From positions 84,364 through 148,363 of the forward strand of contig JARFTZ010000032.1 in the NCBI GenBank assembly GCA_029289235.1: DNA of 64,000 nt, given 5' to 3'. Positions 63,218 to 64,000 of the stretch are shown here, in pieces. Position 1 is the first letter of the stretch, and each line of letters starts with the position of its first letter. The notes below the pieces were generated by a model. It did not search any database and had not been told where the DNA came from. It was given only the letters and a program-made list of their open reading frames with translations. The position numbers were made by a program, and so were the translations under genes. This DNA is from Gammaproteobacteria bacterium (lineage in GTDB: Bacteria > Pseudomonadota > Gammaproteobacteria > Burkholderiales > Rhodocyclaceae).

Positions 63218-64000
63218 ATGAAAGTGTTGATTACCGGAGGTGGCGGCTTTGTAGGATACCGGCTGGCCTTGGCGCTGCTCAACAAGGGCACGCTGTCGAA
63301 TGCCGAGGGCCAGCAGGAGCCGATCTCCCAGATCACCCTGTTCGACATGGCGTTCCCGGAGAACGTCGATTCCCGCCTGAAGTGCGTCAAGGGCGACCTG
63401 AACGACATCGCCTGTGTCGAGGCTGCGCTCGGCGGCGACACCGGTGCCGTTTTCCACCTGGCCTCGGTAGTCAGCGGTGGCGCCGAAGCCGATTTCGAAC
63501 TCGGCTACAAGGTCAACCTCGACGGCACGCGCGGCCTGCTCGACGCCAGCCGCAAGCAGGCCACGCCGCCGCGCTTCGTGTTCACCAGCTCGGTCGCCGT
63601 CTTCGGCGGCGAACTGCCGGAGGTCCTCGACGACGGCACGACGCCGAATCCGCAGGGCTCCTATGGCGCGCAGAAGGTCATCTGCGAATACCTCGTCACC
63701 GACTACTCGCGCAAGGGCTACATCGACGGCCGCTCGCTGCGCTTGCCGACCATCTCCGTGCGTCCCGGCAAGCCGAACCTGGCCGCCTCGTCGTTCGCCA
63801 GCGGGATCATCCGCGAACCGCTCAACGGCGTGCCTTCGGTCTGCCCGGTCGGCCGCGATGCGAAGATCTGGCTGCTCTCGCCGGGCAAAGTCATCGAAGC
63901 GCTGATCCACGCCTACGAACTGCCGTCCTCGACGTGGGGTGTCACCCGCGTGATCAACCTGCCGGGCAACACCGCGGTGGTCGGCGACATGATCGACACG
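63218..64000 (+). CDS. denD: D-erythronate dehydrogenase-like SDR/epimerase, DenD type (3' end missing)
   Basis: Starts at ATG 63218 and runs open to the window end (261 residues seen). NAD-binding motif ITGGGGFVGYRLA near residue 5 and the YGAQK active-site pair (Tyr and Lys, about 151-155) identify an extended SDR. FTSSVAVFGGELPE and RLPTISVRPGKPN match DenD, which oxidises D-erythronate or a similar four-carbon acid at C2. Its location after a TRAP binding protein fits acid-sugar catabolism. The family is broader than DenD, so the exact substrate is open. Confidence 0.8.
   Translation, partial: MKVLITGGGGFVGYRLALALLNKGTLSNAEGQQEPISQITLFDMAFPENVDSRLKCVKGDLNDIACVEAALGGDTGAVFHLASVVSGGAEADFELGYKVNLDGTRGLLDASRKQATPPRFVFTSSVAVFGGELPEVLDDGTTPNPQGSYGAQKVICEYLVTDYSRKGYIDGRSLRLPTISVRPGKPNLAASSFASGIIREPLNGVPSVCPVGRDAKIWLLSPGKVIEALIHAYELPSSTWGVTRVINLPGNTAVVGDMIDT

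Overview
The window is GC-rich, densely coded DNA that looks like the chromosome of a betaproteobacterium, most likely of the Rhodocyclales type. This is an inference from gene content (thiSGHF under a TPP riboswitch, Bug/Tct tripartite tricarboxylate transport, a Bug-type binding protein, an A2M-pbpC pair, many c-di-GMP and two-component proteins) and from a dispersed intergenic palindromic repeat. I see no rRNA, tRNA, CRISPR array, transposase or phage gene. Genes are packed in operons with many 4-base ATGA/GTGA overlaps.

Layout. 1-3741: a CUT1-type sugar ABC importer (binding protein cut by the window edge, two permeases, MalK-like ATPase). 3889-4983: an AbrB-family membrane protein. 5019-7856, minus strand: thiazole branch of thiamine synthesis (TPP riboswitch and terminator, thiS, thiG, thiH, thiF). 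8055-10732, minus: DUF2889 gene-sucC-sucD. 10907-11854: AEC-family permease. 11860-15197, minus: pstSCAB-like phosphate importer. 15358-16626, minus: phosphofructokinase. 16889-29404: a 12.5 kb trehalose/alpha-glucan operon (TreS-maltokinase fusion, GlgX, TreZ, MalQ-TreY fusion). 29444-30879: small secreted protein and a LysR regulator. 30840-37784, minus: signalling block with a diguanylate cyclase, a hybrid sensor kinase and an HD-GYP response regulator. 37991-42032: tripartite tricarboxylate transporter with an embedded zinc deacylase. 42041-42878, minus: HExxH protein and a 62-residue unknown. 43079-44131: cobT. 44338-52264: alpha-2-macroglobulin and penicillin-binding protein 1C. 52278-57133, minus: SMP-30 lactonase and a ribose-type ABC importer whose ATPase carries an extra C-terminal GAF-like domain. 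57425-60700: soluble GAF histidine kinase, LuxR-type regulator and a Tat-exported SMP-30 protein. 60857-63015: LysR regulator divergent from a TRAP binding protein. 63218-end: DenD-like dehydrogenase, cut by the window edge.

How it fits together. The left half handles alpha-glucan/trehalose and central carbon metabolism; the first ABC importer could feed the trehalose cluster but nothing in the sequence proves it. The right end (52-64 kb) looks like a sugar or sugar-acid utilisation region: two related SMP-30 lactonases, one predicted cytoplasmic and one exported, bracket an ABC importer and a two-component system, followed by a TRAP binding protein and an erythronate-type dehydrogenase. The most unusual points are the GAF-extended ABC ATPase with its divergent GAF kinase, the deacylase inside the tct operon, and terminator-like hairpins placed in the leaders of pstS and of a small unknown gene.
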